DNA of 64,000 bases from Fischerella thermalis PCC 7521 (lineage in GTDB: Bacteria; Cyanobacteriota; Cyanobacteriia; Cyanobacteriales; Nostocaceae): positions 62,001 through 126,000 of the forward strand of contig NZ_AJLL01000081.1 in assembly GCF_000317225.1 (NCBI RefSeq), in the 5' to 3' direction. Below the pieces are notes generated by a model, which was not told the origin of the DNA, made no database searches, and saw nothing but the letters and a program-made list of their open reading frames with translations. The number at the start of each line of letters is the position of its first letter. The stretch's first letter is position 1. The position numbers were made by a program, and so were the translations under genes. Positions 10,426 to 18,826 of this stretch are shown here, in pieces.

Positions 10426-11643
10426 TTAGCGATGTGCTAGTGCTTTTTCTTGCTCTTGCAGCCAACTTGCTTCGTCATTCTTGAAAGGTGAGAGGGAGCG
10501 TAGGTGTTCAATAATACCAGGCATTACTGCTAGCACAGCATCAATTTCGGCGTCTGTGGTATAACGACAAAGACTGAAGCGAATGGAACCGTGCAAAATT
10601 GTGTAGGGTAAACCCATTGCTCTTAAAACGTGGGAAGGTTCCAAAGAGCCAGAACTGCAAGCAGAACCGGATGAAGCACAGATACCGTGTTTGTTAAGGT
10701 GAAGGAGAATTGCTTCACCTTCAATGTACTTAAAGCCAATGTTAGTGGTGTTGGGTAATCTTTGCGTAGAATCACCGTTGACTTGGCAATCAGGAATAGT
10801 TGCAATAATCGTTTTTTCTAAGCGATCGCGCAGTTTTCTTTCTCTAGCTGTTGCTGATTCTAAATGTAATAATTCTAATTCGGCAGCTTTACCAAGGGCT
10901 ACAACTCCTGGAACGTTTTCTGTTCCCGCCCTTCTACCGCGTTGCTGTCCACCCCCAATGAGCATCGGACGAAATCTCACACCACGCCGCACATATAAAG
11001 CACCAATTCCTTTGGGTGCATGAATTTTGTGACCAGACATGGTTAACATATCAATGGTGCTAGTTTTCATGTTCATCGGAATTTTACCGACTGCTTGCAC
11101 CGCGTCCACATGGAAGAGAGCGCCGCTTTCTTTAACTCTAAGACCTATCTGCTCAATCGGGAAAACTACCCCAGTTTCGTTGTTAGCATACATAATGCTG
11201 ACTAGGGCGGTGTTACCAGTGAGTGCAGCTTCTAGTTCATTGAGGTCTAACTGCCCTGCGTGATTTACTGATAGATAGGTAACACTGTAACCTTGCTTTT
11301 CCAATTGTTTGCAGAGAGTTAGGACTGCTGGGTGTTCTACCTGAGTTGTGATAATGTGTCGTTTGTCTGGTTGTGCCAACAGTGCAGCTCGAATAGCAGC
11401 GTTATCTCCCTCTGTACCACCACTAGTAAAGATAATTTCTGATTCATCAGCCCCAAGGAGAGCAGCAACTTGTTCATGGGCTTTGTTAAGTGCTTTTTTT
11501 ACTTGCCCGCCAAAAGTATGCATACTAGAGGGATTACCATAATAATCCGTTAAGTACGGTAGCATTGCCTCTACAACTTCAGGATCTACTTTGGTGGTGG
11601 CATTATTATCTAAATAAATACAATCTTTCTGCATTGTTTCCAA
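10426..11643 (-). CDS. nifS: Cysteine desulfurase NifS
   Basis: The 405-residue PLP enzyme shows the Schiff-base lysine Lys206 (MSGHKIHAPKG), the HVDAVQAVGK cofactor segment and the mobile catalytic Cys329 (ASSGSACSSGS). It releases persulfide sulfur from cysteine for cluster building on NifU. Flanked by fdxN and nifU as in other cyanobacteria. No frameshift or extension is apparent. Confidence 0.97.
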   Translation of the reverse strand: METMQKDCIYLDNNATTKVDPEVVEAMLPYLTDYYGNPSSMHTFGGQVKKALNKAHEQVAALLGADESEIIFTSGGTEGDNAAIRAALLAQPDKRHIITTQVEHPAVLTLCKQLEKQGYSVTYLSVNHAGQLDLNELEAALTGNTALVSIMYANNETGVVFPIEQIGLRVKESGALFHVDAVQAVGKIPMNMKTSTIDMLTMSGHKIHAPKGIGALYVRRGVRFRPMLIGGGQQRGRRAGTENVPGVVALGKAAELELLHLESATARERKLRDRLEKTIIATIPDCQVNGDSTQRLPNTTNIGFKYIEGEAILLHLNKHGICASSGSACSSGSLEPSHVLRAMGLPYTILHGSIRFSLCRYTTDAEIDAVLAVMPGIIEHLRSLSPFKNDEASWLQEQEKALAHR

Positions 11644-11721
11644 TTCTGTTTAAAATTTGTTCTTAGTTGTTTGTGGGTCGTTGTTTGTTACAAACAACAA
11701 ACAACAACCAACCATCAAAAA
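11644..11721. repeat. Foldback TTGTTTG repeat between fdxN and nifS
   Basis: The gap is almost entirely TTGTTTG-like units followed by their complement. GTTGTTTG-TTA-CAAACAAC near 11679-11697 forms a perfect 8-bp stem with a 3-base loop. It resembles the other nif-spacer foldback repeats in this window. Confidence 0.65.
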
Positions 11722-12063
11722 TTAGGCAACTTGATGCTGACGTTTCTGTAACTGATCGGAAAATCTTTGGGAATAAAAATTAAACCAGGTCTCCCAATAA
11801 TCTTGTTTTTTAGTTAATTTTGCTACCAAAGGGTAATAAGTGTTAAACCATTTTTCCCAGTAATCGCTGGGGACTTTGACGCAACCGTTGCTTGTCGGAC
11901 AACCAGCTTTGCATTGAGGTACGGTGTGAATAGTGCCAACGCAGTTTGTACAAAGTTCAGGATCAATCCAGGGGCGATCGCCATCCATTTTGATTGCACC
12001 AGTCGGACATACGGATTGACAAAGATTGCAGGAAATGCACTCGCTGGTAATTTGGTAAGCCAT
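11722..12063 (-). CDS. fdxN: Bacterial-type 2[4Fe-4S] ferredoxin FdxN
   Basis: The 113-residue ferredoxin has two cluster motifs: CISCNLCQSVCPTGAI (residues 10-25) and a second set, CTNC with an insertion before CKAGCPT. The gene is continuous, so the fdxN excision element known from Anabaena PCC 7120 is not present. It is cotranscribed with nifB and nifS in relatives and probably donates electrons for cofactor assembly. The C-terminal 40 residues are aromatic-rich (WEKWFNTYYP and WETWFNFYSQ), looking like an internal duplication. Confidence 0.95.
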   Translation of the reverse strand: MAYQITSECISCNLCQSVCPTGAIKMDGDRPWIDPELCTNCVGTIHTVPQCKAGCPTSNGCVKVPSDYWEKWFNTYYPLVAKLTKKQDYWETWFNFYSQRFSDQLQKRQHQVA

Positions 12064-12197
12064 GACTATCCTCCATTGAAGGGAGTAGATTGAGGATTGG
12101 GTTCTGGGTAATGAGTGCTGGGTAATGGTGATGGTTAGTAGTTAGTGGATAGTGGTTAGTGGTTAACAACTAACTAATAACTACTAACTATGAACTA
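12064..12197. repeat. Foldback TAGTTAG repeat between nifB and fdxN
   Basis: Degenerate TTAGTAG/TTAGTGG units run on the plus strand to about 12164, then switch through GTTAAC to the complementary ACTAACTA type up to 12197. This gives an inverted repeat tens of bases long just downstream of nifB. Confidence 0.65.
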
Positions 12198-13646
12198 CTA
12201 ACTAACTGTTTCCTGGACGTATTGCTGATAATATTCCAAAGCAGCTTTGTCAATCATGTCGTAAGTTTCAACGGTTTGGATGCCTGCGGCGTGTAATTTT
12301 TCTTTGGGACAATCACCGATTTTGGCAACAAATACTGCTTTGCAATCTGCGATCGCTGCAATGATATTTTCCAGAGTGGCTGTTTCGCCATAACCACCTT
12401 GGCAATAGTGGTCTATTTTACGATGACCGATAAAGCGTACTTCCTTACCATCGACTTCGTACACCTGGAATTCCTTGGCATGACCGAAGTGTTGGTTAAC
12501 TAAGCCGCCACCTTTGGTTGCGACTGCGACTAAAATTTTCGGCGCGTTTTGTGGAGATGTTACATGTAACGTCTCTACAGCTTGTTTGGCAGCTTTGAGT
12601 TCTTCTCTAAATTTCTCAATCCCTGCGTGAACTTCTTGGCGTTGAGCAAGGTCATATTCTGGAGCCATTGCCATGAATTTATCTTTGGTAAATTCTTGGC
12701 TGCGGTCTTCTCCCAATAATCCTACTGCATCGGCACGGCATTGACGACAGTGGCGCATCATCTTCATGTTACCAGCACAACTGTCTTGTACTGCCTTTAA
12801 TTCTTTGGGAGTAGGACCACGCTGTCCTGTTAAGCCAAAGTGAGTGCCGTGTTCTGGTGCAGAAATCAACGGCATAATGTTGTGCAGGAATGCACCATGA
12901 GAGCGAATAACTTTATTAACTTCTACCAAATGTTCGTCATTAATCCCCGGAATCATCACGGAGTTGACTTTGCAGAGAATATCGGCTTCTTTGAGGGCTT
13001 GTAATCCTTCCATTTGTTTTTCGTGGAGGATTCTGACGCCTTCAATACCTCTGTAACGTTTGCGTTTGTAGTGAACCCAAGGATAAATCTTAGCGCCGAT
13101 TTCTGGGTCCACCATATTAATGGTGATAGTAACGTGATCTATGTTTAATTGTTTAATGCGATCAATATATTCGGGAAGCATTAAACCGTTGGTTGATAAA
13201 CAAAGTTTGATATCGGGTGCTTTCTCTGCTACCAACTCAAAGGTGCGAAAAGTCCTTTCTGGATTTGCCAGGGGGTCGCCGGGACCTGCAATTCCTAAAA
13301 CAGTCAGTTGCGGAATTTTGCCAGCAATCACTAAAACTTTGTGTGCTGCTTCTTCTGGCGTTAACAATTCGCTCACTACGCCGGGACGGCTTTCGTTAGC
13401 ACAGTCGTATTTGCGATTGCAGTAGTTGCATTGAATATTACAAGCAGGAGCAACTGCCACATGCAACCTAGCATAGTGATGGTGGGCTTCTTCGCTATAG
13501 CAGGGATGTTTGGCTATGCGCTGTTGCAGTTTTTCATCCATTTCCCCTGTGGCGCTGCTGCTGCATCCGCCGCAACCACTGGATTTTGCTTCAATTGTAG
13601 TTTCCGTAATTGGGGAGGTGACGAGTCCTGTAGACGGTGGAGTCAT
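12198..13646 (-). CDS. nifB: FeMo-cofactor biosynthesis radical SAM protein NifB with fused NifX domain
   Basis: The product from this ATG is 482 residues; a TTG four codons upstream is possible but less likely. The radical SAM motif CNIQCNYC (Cys69, Cys73, Cys76) is followed by the SAM core. A C-terminal NifX-like domain begins about residue 369 ([11 protein letters not shown]). NifB makes NifB-co, the 8Fe-9S-C core of FeMo-co. The linker joining the domains ([11 protein letters not shown]) is encoded by a palindromic dispersed repeat (see entry at 12551). It is the first gene of the operon, with a long non-coding upstream region. Confidence 0.97.
   Translation of the reverse strand: MTPPSTGLVTSPITETTIEAKSSGCGGCSSSATGEMDEKLQQRIAKHPCYSEEAHHHYARLHVAVAPACNIQCNYCNRKYDCANESRPGVVSELLTPEEAAHKVLVIAGKIPQLTVLGIAGPGDPLANPERTFRTFELVAEKAPDIKLCLSTNGLMLPEYIDRIKQLNIDHVTITINMVDPEIGAKIYPWVHYKRKRYRGIEGVRILHEKQMEGLQALKEADILCKVNSVMIPGINDEHLVEVNKVIRSHGAFLHNIMPLISAPEHGTHFGLTGQRGPTPKELKAVQDSCAGNMKMMRHCRQCRADAVGLLGEDRSQEFTKDKFMAMAPEYDLAQRQEVHAGIEKFREELKAAKQAVETLHVTSPQNAPKILVAVATKGGGLVNQHFGHAKEFQVYEVDGKEVRFIGHRKIDHYCQGGYGETATLENIIAAIADCKAVFVAKIGDCPKEKLHAAGIQTVETYDMIDKAALEYYQQYVQETVS
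12551..12578. repeat. Palindromic dispersed repeat inside nifB linker
   Basis: A 28-base near-perfect palindrome, starting GTGGAGATGTTACATG and ending TAACGTCTCTAC, pairs at 26 of 28 positions, the rest being G-U compatible in RNA. A related palindrome, GTAGAGACGTAGC-AAT-GCTACGTTTCTAC, occurs in intergenic DNA at 44390-44418. It sits in frame between the radical SAM and NifX-like domains of nifB. Confidence 0.75.
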
Positions 13647-13658
13647 TGAATTTCGCAA

Positions 13659-14094
13659 GATGTCGATGGACTTTGGCAGCCACTGTGGGAGATGGAAACA
13701 CTAATCAGTTGTCAGGTTATTCTTAATTTGATAACTGTTCACTGATTTATAAGGAATGGAAGTCGCGTCCGTTTATAGCGCTGCCCACCGGGGTTCGGGG
13801 TAGGCTATTAACCCTCGTTTTCTCGGCTGGTGTGTGTCATGCACAAGATGCGGGTGGAATTTGCGCTGACAGCCACGACTTCTGTTCACAGGGGCATGGT
13901 GCTATCTCATCCCTCCACTCACTCATCGCTCCTTGATTGGTGCGTCAAGTGATTGGCGATATATGTTTTATATCAGCCGTGAAATAGGGAGGGTGGATAT
14001 GCAACTTGGATAAGATTTATTAGATTTATTAAGTTTGTACTCAAATTTTTCAGCCCTGATTATGAGGGCATTGTGAAGAATTAAAAAATTTTTT
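13659..14094 (-). promoter_or_regulatory. nifB upstream leader and putative promoter region
   Basis: No gene is visible. On the minus strand, candidate leader RNA contains a possible long stem closed by GGCTG (13870-13874 as read in reverse) and CAGCC (13825-13829), with an inner hairpin TGTG-TCATG-CACA at 13833-13845. Farther upstream are two inverted repeats, CTTGA/TCAAG (13932-13949) and GATATA-TGTTT-TATATC (13958-13974); the latter supplies TATAAA/TATATC elements that could act as a -10 box. A long nifB leader is reported for Anabaena. I could not identify a convincing -35 box or NtcA site. Confidence 0.45.
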
Positions 14095-14160
14095 TGGGTA
14101 GGGGTACTAGTATTTTGGGGTGGAAGTACAAGTATTTATGGAGAAGGGGACAAGTGTTTT
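14095..14160 (-). promoter_or_regulatory. Three tandem 22-bp direct repeats upstream of nifB
   Basis: Three units occupy 14095-14116, 14117-14138 and 14139-14160. Each consists of a G-rich half followed by the core GTACTAGTATTTT, GTACAAGTATTTA or GGACAAGTGTTTT. The cores start at 14104, 14126 and 14148, exactly 22 bases apart, or two DNA helical turns. This spacing puts all three on one face of the helix, as expected of a multimeric activator site. They lie about 450-515 bases upstream of the nifB ATG. Confidence 0.7.
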
Positions 14161-14952
14161 TGTACTCACCTCAAACCTAGTCACAGCAATGATTTGCAAA
14201 CAAATTAAGTTTTTTTGAGCTTATCTTTAAGTTGCACTCATAGGCTCATGACAATCAGCCCAAAGTACTACTATTTATGCGGTTTTGCGTTTTAGAAATC
14301 TGGAGTAGATTACGGACAACTACTCCAGAAAGATGCGAAATTCAATTCTGTATCCAACATATCACTTTTTTTTGATAATAAATGCGATTTAAATTTTTTT
14401 AATTATTGGGAGGAAATCAAGGCTGAAGTATTGCAAAAGCCTGACTCAGAGAGAGTTAGAGAAAATCTGAAGTCTCAAAAATGAGAATAAATTGCAGAAA
14501 CTATTACCTAAAGTTACTGCTGAACTTCTGTTTTGAAAAAATATTGCTTTTTCAGTTGCCCAGAATTGCTATTTATTTAATTGTTGTTTGTTAATGGTTG
14601 GTATCTGGTACCAACTATATACCAATCAACTCTAAGTTACTTGGGGATTTGGAGAATTTGAGCGATCGCAGCAGTAGTTGATATCAATTCCGGCTAATTA
14701 CTTACGATATGGTTGGTCTTGCAGGTAACAGGTAATTGGTTTTTCCCATTACCTATTACCCATTACCAATTACCGGCCTTCACAGATATGATAAGTCTTC
14801 AAACGGATAGATGAGCTTACCCTGGGGGTAGAAGAGAAGATGGGGGCGATCGCAATGTCATTCCTCTACCAAAAAAACTAGAAATCGACCACAGATGCAC
14901 ACCGATGAACACAGATAAACATGGATAGGTTATGGCTTTGCTAATAAATTAA
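14161..14952. other. Non-coding stretch upstream of the nifB repeats
   Basis: No complete gene is visible. A stretch from about 14295 to 14483 on the plus strand stays open for about 62 codons (ending ERVRENLKSQK then TGA) but has no start codon and I do not recognise it; it could be a gene remnant or chance. Around 14725-14775 is a GGTAATTGG / CCAATTACC inverted repeat, and near 14885-14930 a copy of the dispersed CACAGATG/CACCGATG repeat. Confidence 0.4.
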
Positions 14953-15117
14953 TCTGCCTTCCAAGTCTTCAAAAACTATTCTGTGCCTACAATTCAAGTA
15001 CAAACAGGTTTTATTGATAATCCAGAAGATGCTGCTCGATTGAGAACCCCAGAGTATCAAGATAAAATGGCTGAAGCAATCGCTCAAGGTATCCTTAAGT
15101 ATCTAGAAAAACAGTAA
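14953..15117 (+). pseudogene. C-terminal remnant of N-acetylmuramoyl-L-alanine amidase
   Basis: The reading frame ends VQTGFIDNPEDAARLRTPEY followed by KMAEAIAQGILKYLEKQ and TAA. This is the typical C-terminus of cyanobacterial Amidase_3 cell-wall hydrolases (VEIGF..NP.EAARL.TP..Q..MA.AI..GI..YL). Homology begins near SAFQVFKNYSVPT, immediately after an in-frame TAA at about 14950. No start or catalytic part (HxGH and the metal ligands) is present upstream, so only the last 50 or so codons survive. Confidence 0.75.
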
Positions 15118-15286
15118 CCACTTATGAATAGCTTGGCAAAACTGCGATCGTTTAAATCACAATTATTTGTAGTGGTGAACAGCTGTTTGCTACTACAACA
15201 AAACTGTATATTAACTGTATATTATTAAGCTGATTACCTGAAAGTTCAGTTTCGGACCAGCTGTGATAAACTGCCATTCAGCATGT

Positions 15287-16339
15287 ATGTCAAACAATTT
15301 ACTACTATCCCGACCTCTGTGTATTATCTTTGTTGCCTTCAGTTTTGGACTTGTGGGCTGTAATTATGCTGGTAATTTAGTAGGGCCATCTTCTCCAACT
15401 ACTGTATCCTCAAGTGAAACAAACAATAATCTGCCCAAAGTTGTTGCTACTACTAGTGTAATTTGTGACTTAGTGAAACAAGTGGCAGAAAATACAATTA
15501 ATCTGACTTGCTTGATTTCACCCGACACAGATCCAGATCGTTATCAACCAAAACCAGAAGATCGTCAAGCAATAGAACAAGCAAAAGTTATTTTTTTCAA
15601 TGGCTATAACCTTGAACCAAGTTTATTCAAATTAATTAAAGCTAGTAAAAACGGTGCAGCTAAAATAGCGGTTGCTCAACGTGCAGTTCCTAAACCATTA
15701 AAATATCAAAAGAACGGCAAGTTAGTATCCAACCCTTATGTCTGGCACGATCCTAAAAATGGCATCAAAATGACAGAGGTAATTAGCAGTAACTTAAGTA
15801 AAGCTATACCTGAAAATGCTACTTTATATGGAAGGAATACTCAAAAAATCAAAAAAGAATTAAACCAGTTAAATGTGTGGATTAAATTGCGTGTTGATAG
15901 TATTCCTGCTAATAATCGTAGACTAGCTACAACTAATAATGCTATGGCTTATTATGCTAAAGCCTACAATATCACATCTATAAATGCCTTAGAAAGTATT
16001 AATACTAATTCTAAACCTACACCAGCAAAAGTTAAAGCTGTAGCTAGAGAAATCAGAAGATCCAAGGTGCCAACAATTTTTGTAGACACTACGACTAACT
16101 CTAATGTTATTAATACAGTTGCCAAACAAGCAGATGTGAAAGTTTCAGAAAGGAAACTTTTAACTGATAACCTGGGTAAACCAGGGAACTATGGAGATAC
16201 TTACCAAAAGATGCTAACTGCTAATACCCGCACAATTGTGGAAGGATTGGGAGGTACATATCTCATATTTGAGCCGCAAGCTTTTGCAAATAAAATTTCA
16301 TTTATACAATTTCACTTTTTTGATGATAAAAATATATGA
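15287..16339 (+). CDS. TroA/ZnuA-type metal ABC transporter substrate-binding lipoprotein, atypical ligands
   Basis: The 350-residue product (ATG at 15287; GTG at 15263 would add eight residues) has a lipoprotein signal with lipobox GLVGC (Cys25) and a cluster A-I (ZnuA/MntC/TroA) fold: VVATTSVICDLVKQVAENT, WHDPKNGIKM, and a C-terminal LTDNLGKPGNYGDTYQKML. The three positions that normally hold metal-binding His are changed. DPH is DPD (about residue 84), NPH is NPY (151), and the His of the central SHDA-type motif is Asn (TNNA, 216-219). A His one turn away (WHDP, 154) remains. No permease or ATPase gene is adjacent. It may bind metal differently or something else. Confidence 0.8.
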   Translation: MSNNLLLSRPLCIIFVAFSFGLVGCNYAGNLVGPSSPTTVSSSETNNNLPKVVATTSVICDLVKQVAENTINLTCLISPDTDPDRYQPKPEDRQAIEQAKVIFFNGYNLEPSLFKLIKASKNGAAKIAVAQRAVPKPLKYQKNGKLVSNPYVWHDPKNGIKMTEVISSNLSKAIPENATLYGRNTQKIKKELNQLNVWIKLRVDSIPANNRRLATTNNAMAYYAKAYNITSINALESINTNSKPTPAKVKAVAREIRRSKVPTIFVDTTTNSNVINTVAKQADVKVSERKLLTDNLGKPGNYGDTYQKMLTANTRTIVEGLGGTYLIFEPQAFANKISFIQFHFFDDKNI

Positions 16340-16343
16340 GTAA

Positions 16344-16363
16344 GGGCGTAAAAATGTACGCCC
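16344..16363. repeat. GGGCGTA hairpin after the solute-binding gene
   Basis: GGGCGTA-AAAATG-TACGCCC forms a 7-bp stem five bases after the stop codon. It could terminate or protect the transcript, although no T-run follows; the sequence also resembles a common dispersed cyanobacterial repeat. Confidence 0.45.
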
Positions 16364-16497
16364 CTACAAAAAATTTAATATTTTTTACCTATATTTTCTT
16401 GGACTTCGCTGTAACCTGCAAAAACAAAATGTTCGCAGCGATTAACTTTATTGCTGTCAGATTAAATTTTGCTATATTTCAGTTACCTCATCGCAAA

Positions 16498-16995
16498 TCA
16501 CCACCCCCAACTACCAGGAATACCTTTGAAAGGCCCGACAATATCATTTGTGATCCAGCCACCATAAAAGTTACCCGGTTGTGGCTGTACCTTTTCACCA
16601 TCCACATAACAAGCATCCATAAAATGAGCATAAAAAGCTACATGATTTTTGAGGGATGCAAAAGCAGGTGTGGGATTCGGATAGAACCAAGCAGCATTTT
16701 GCGCTTCTTTATCGCCTACCCGGATTGTGTAGTAACTCGCATTTCCTTTCCACTCACAAAAGCTAGATTGCGGTGATGGAATTAAGTATTCCATTTTGAT
16801 ATCTTCTGGAGGAATGTAGTAGACAGGTGGATGACTAGTTTCTAAAACACGTTTGGCGTGGTGAGTATCAGCGATCGCGACACTATTAAATATTATTTGA
16901 ATATGCTTATTTGTTTCCTCCAGGCGAGGAGGACGGGGATAATCCCAAACTGATTCTTGTCCGGGACCAGTTTCAATGCGTTGAGGTTTAATCAT
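16498..16995 (-). CDS. DUF427 domain protein
   Basis: The 165-residue product from ATG at 16995 contains the DUF427 fold. It has RPPRLEETNKHIQIIFNSVAI at its N-terminus, RVLETSHPPVYYIPPEDI with the conserved Pro-x-Tyr-Tyr-x-Pro, then FCEWKGNASYY and AAWFYPNP. The family is widespread and its function unknown; structures show a small beta barrel. Earlier in-frame codons (to 17067) are encoded by TTGTTGG repeat DNA and are not taken as coding. It lies 87 bases downstream of the large unknown gene on the same strand. Confidence 0.85.
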   Translation of the reverse strand: MIKPQRIETGPGQESVWDYPRPPRLEETNKHIQIIFNSVAIADTHHAKRVLETSHPPVYYIPPEDIKMEYLIPSPQSSFCEWKGNASYYTIRVGDKEAQNAAWFYPNPTPAFASLKNHVAFYAHFMDACYVDGEKVQPQPGNFYGGWITNDIVGPFKGIPGSWGW

Positions 16996-17082
16996 TTTAT
17001 TTGTTGGTTGTTGGTTGTTGGTTGTTTGAGGTTCTTCAATTAACAAACAAGCATGGACAAAGAACAATATTTACTAACTAAA

Positions 17083-18609
17083 TTATTTCCCACGCCATAG
17101 ACGCTGTAAAAATTTAAATACTCTCACAATCATTTCTTCTAGCCATAGCATAGCAGCATCTAACCATGTCAAAATTTGCTCTAATGGATGTTTTTCATAA
17201 CCAATGATTTTGGCTTTTGTTTCAATCCAGTCTGGTTTTGCTTCTACACCTGTAGTTTGCTGACGTTGCTGCTGAAAAATAGCAAATGCTGTTTTTGTTG
17301 CAACAGATATTTTGTGAGATGTTGTGTGAGTAGAAGTGATCTTGGTAACTGGATTTTGCTTTATTACTAATCTTTCTTGGGGTTGTAATGTCAAACTTTT
17401 CAAGCGATAAATCAGGCTGTACAAAGGATTATTTGTTGTTTGACTGCTAGGAAGGGCTTGGGTAGAAATTGTAGTACTGCTAATTATGTTATTTGTATTG
17501 TTGGGATGATGAATAGATTTACTGATAACTTGGACATCACCAAATACATCACTTTCACTCAGCCATAATTCTACTAATTCATCGCTTTGTAACTTAGAAG
17601 TTTTTAGTAATTTTTTGGGTGTATAACGTTGTCTTTTTTTATGATTGATTAACAAAACTGGAGGAATTTGATTATTGGATTTACCATTATCTAATTTTTT
17701 ACTCTGACGTTCTCCAAAAAAGAAATTCAATGCTGCCCAAATCAAAGTTTGAATATTTGATGTTGGATTTTGGGTATTCTCAAGAGCGGTTGTTGTTTGT
17801 TTACTAAATGCTATTTGCTCTTTTCCATAAATAAATATTTGCAGTTGAGTTTGTAAGAATTGGATGAGTTCACGGCTAGTATGAGAAACCGGCTCTAAAG
17901 CATAGGACTCTAACTTTGCAATGGTTGCATCTAACAAAGCTAGCGATCGCTTCGCATTTAATAAAGATAATTCCTCTGTATTTTGTTTTGCATTGACAAG
18001 TGGTAGTGCTGGTGTTTTGTTTTCACCATTACTACCAGTCAGCTTTGTCAGCAAGCGATTAATTTCACCGACTAGCTTTGTTTCTTGTTTAACTTGACTT
18101 AAGCGCCATTGACGCCAGTAATTAGCGATTTCTGTAATAATTCGCTCTTCTAATTTGTGCTTTTGCTGAGGCGTTAATATATCTAAAATTTCATTTTTGG
18201 AAGTGACGAGTACCAGTTGGCGATCGCATAACTGGGAGGCGATTCCCTGGATGTTTGGTGATAGGTGGGGGGAGTGTGAGGGGTTGATGCTTAGTCTTTC
18301 TACAACCTTTAGCACTCGCTGAATGGGGATGTCGGGTACTGGCGGTGCTTCTGGTTGGAAATCAGTATAATTTGCTTGTAATTGTGGAGTTTGTGTTGGT
18401 TTTCCAGTGGCGTGTAGTTGTTTACTAACTGATTCTCGCACTTTTTGAAGCAGCATAAATACGGGGTACATTAGTGCTTCTAAAGACCAACTGGCAGCAA
18501 CCTGTAGATGACGAAAGGTGCGCCCTACTCCTTCACTCCAACGTCGAGATTGTTTGTGAACGAAGTTAAAAAGTCTGCTTTGATAGCGTTCAGAAGAAGC
18601 AGAAGGCAT
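17083..18609 (-). CDS. Conserved-type hypothetical protein, 508 aa
   Basis: I do not recognise this protein. It begins with an Arg/Ser-rich segment, then an amphipathic or weakly hydrophobic stretch near residues 40-60 (SLEALMYPVFMLLQKV). A helical region containing QLVLVTSKNEILDILTPQQKHKLEERII follows, then a Lys/Asn/Thr-rich low-complexity middle to C-terminal half. It ends with an aromatic, hydrophobic segment (ILTWLDAAMLWLEEMIVRVFKFLQRLW) that could contact membrane. Base composition resembles its neighbours. A role at the membrane or envelope is only a guess. Confidence 0.7.
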   Translation of the reverse strand: MPSASSERYQSRLFNFVHKQSRRWSEGVGRTFRHLQVAASWSLEALMYPVFMLLQKVRESVSKQLHATGKPTQTPQLQANYTDFQPEAPPVPDIPIQRVLKVVERLSINPSHSPHLSPNIQGIASQLCDRQLVLVTSKNEILDILTPQQKHKLEERIITEIANYWRQWRLSQVKQETKLVGEINRLLTKLTGSNGENKTPALPLVNAKQNTEELSLLNAKRSLALLDATIAKLESYALEPVSHTSRELIQFLQTQLQIFIYGKEQIAFSKQTTTALENTQNPTSNIQTLIWAALNFFFGERQSKKLDNGKSNNQIPPVLLINHKKRQRYTPKKLLKTSKLQSDELVELWLSESDVFGDVQVISKSIHHPNNTNNIISSTTISTQALPSSQTTNNPLYSLIYRLKSLTLQPQERLVIKQNPVTKITSTHTTSHKISVATKTAFAIFQQQRQQTTGVEAKPDWIETKAKIIGYEKHPLEQILTWLDAAMLWLEEMIVRVFKFLQRLWRGK

Positions 18610-18826
18610 GGTAGTGAATAGTTGTTGGTGGTTGGTGGTAATCCAAATACTTCACCTGTACAGTAGTTAGTAATTGACTACTAACTACTATCCATTAACA
18701 TTACAAGAGAAATACATTATATTTACGCCATCAATAATAGCGAAAATTATGACAGATATATCTTTGATGGTGTAAGCCTCTAGATTTATCTGTGGAGTCA
18801 ATCCAAAATCCAAAATCTCAAATCGA
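18610..18826. repeat. Divergent intergenic region with TAGTTAG foldback
   Basis: Between the divergent genes lies GTAGTTAGTA (18663-18672) followed after six bases by TACTAACTAC, a 10-bp inverted repeat of the window's common repeat family. Just before the mannosidase ATG are AATCCAAAATCC-type repeats. Promoters for both genes should lie here, but I see no clear boxes. Confidence 0.5.

Noticed and set aside
13700-14300. NtcA site (GTA-N8-TAC) upstream of nifB
   Set aside because: No match with correct spacing and a following -10 box was found by eye on either strand.
14295-14483. Open stretch of about 62 codons ending ERVRENLKSQK
   Set aside because: No start codon and no recognised similarity; mentioned only in the intergenic note as a possible remnant.
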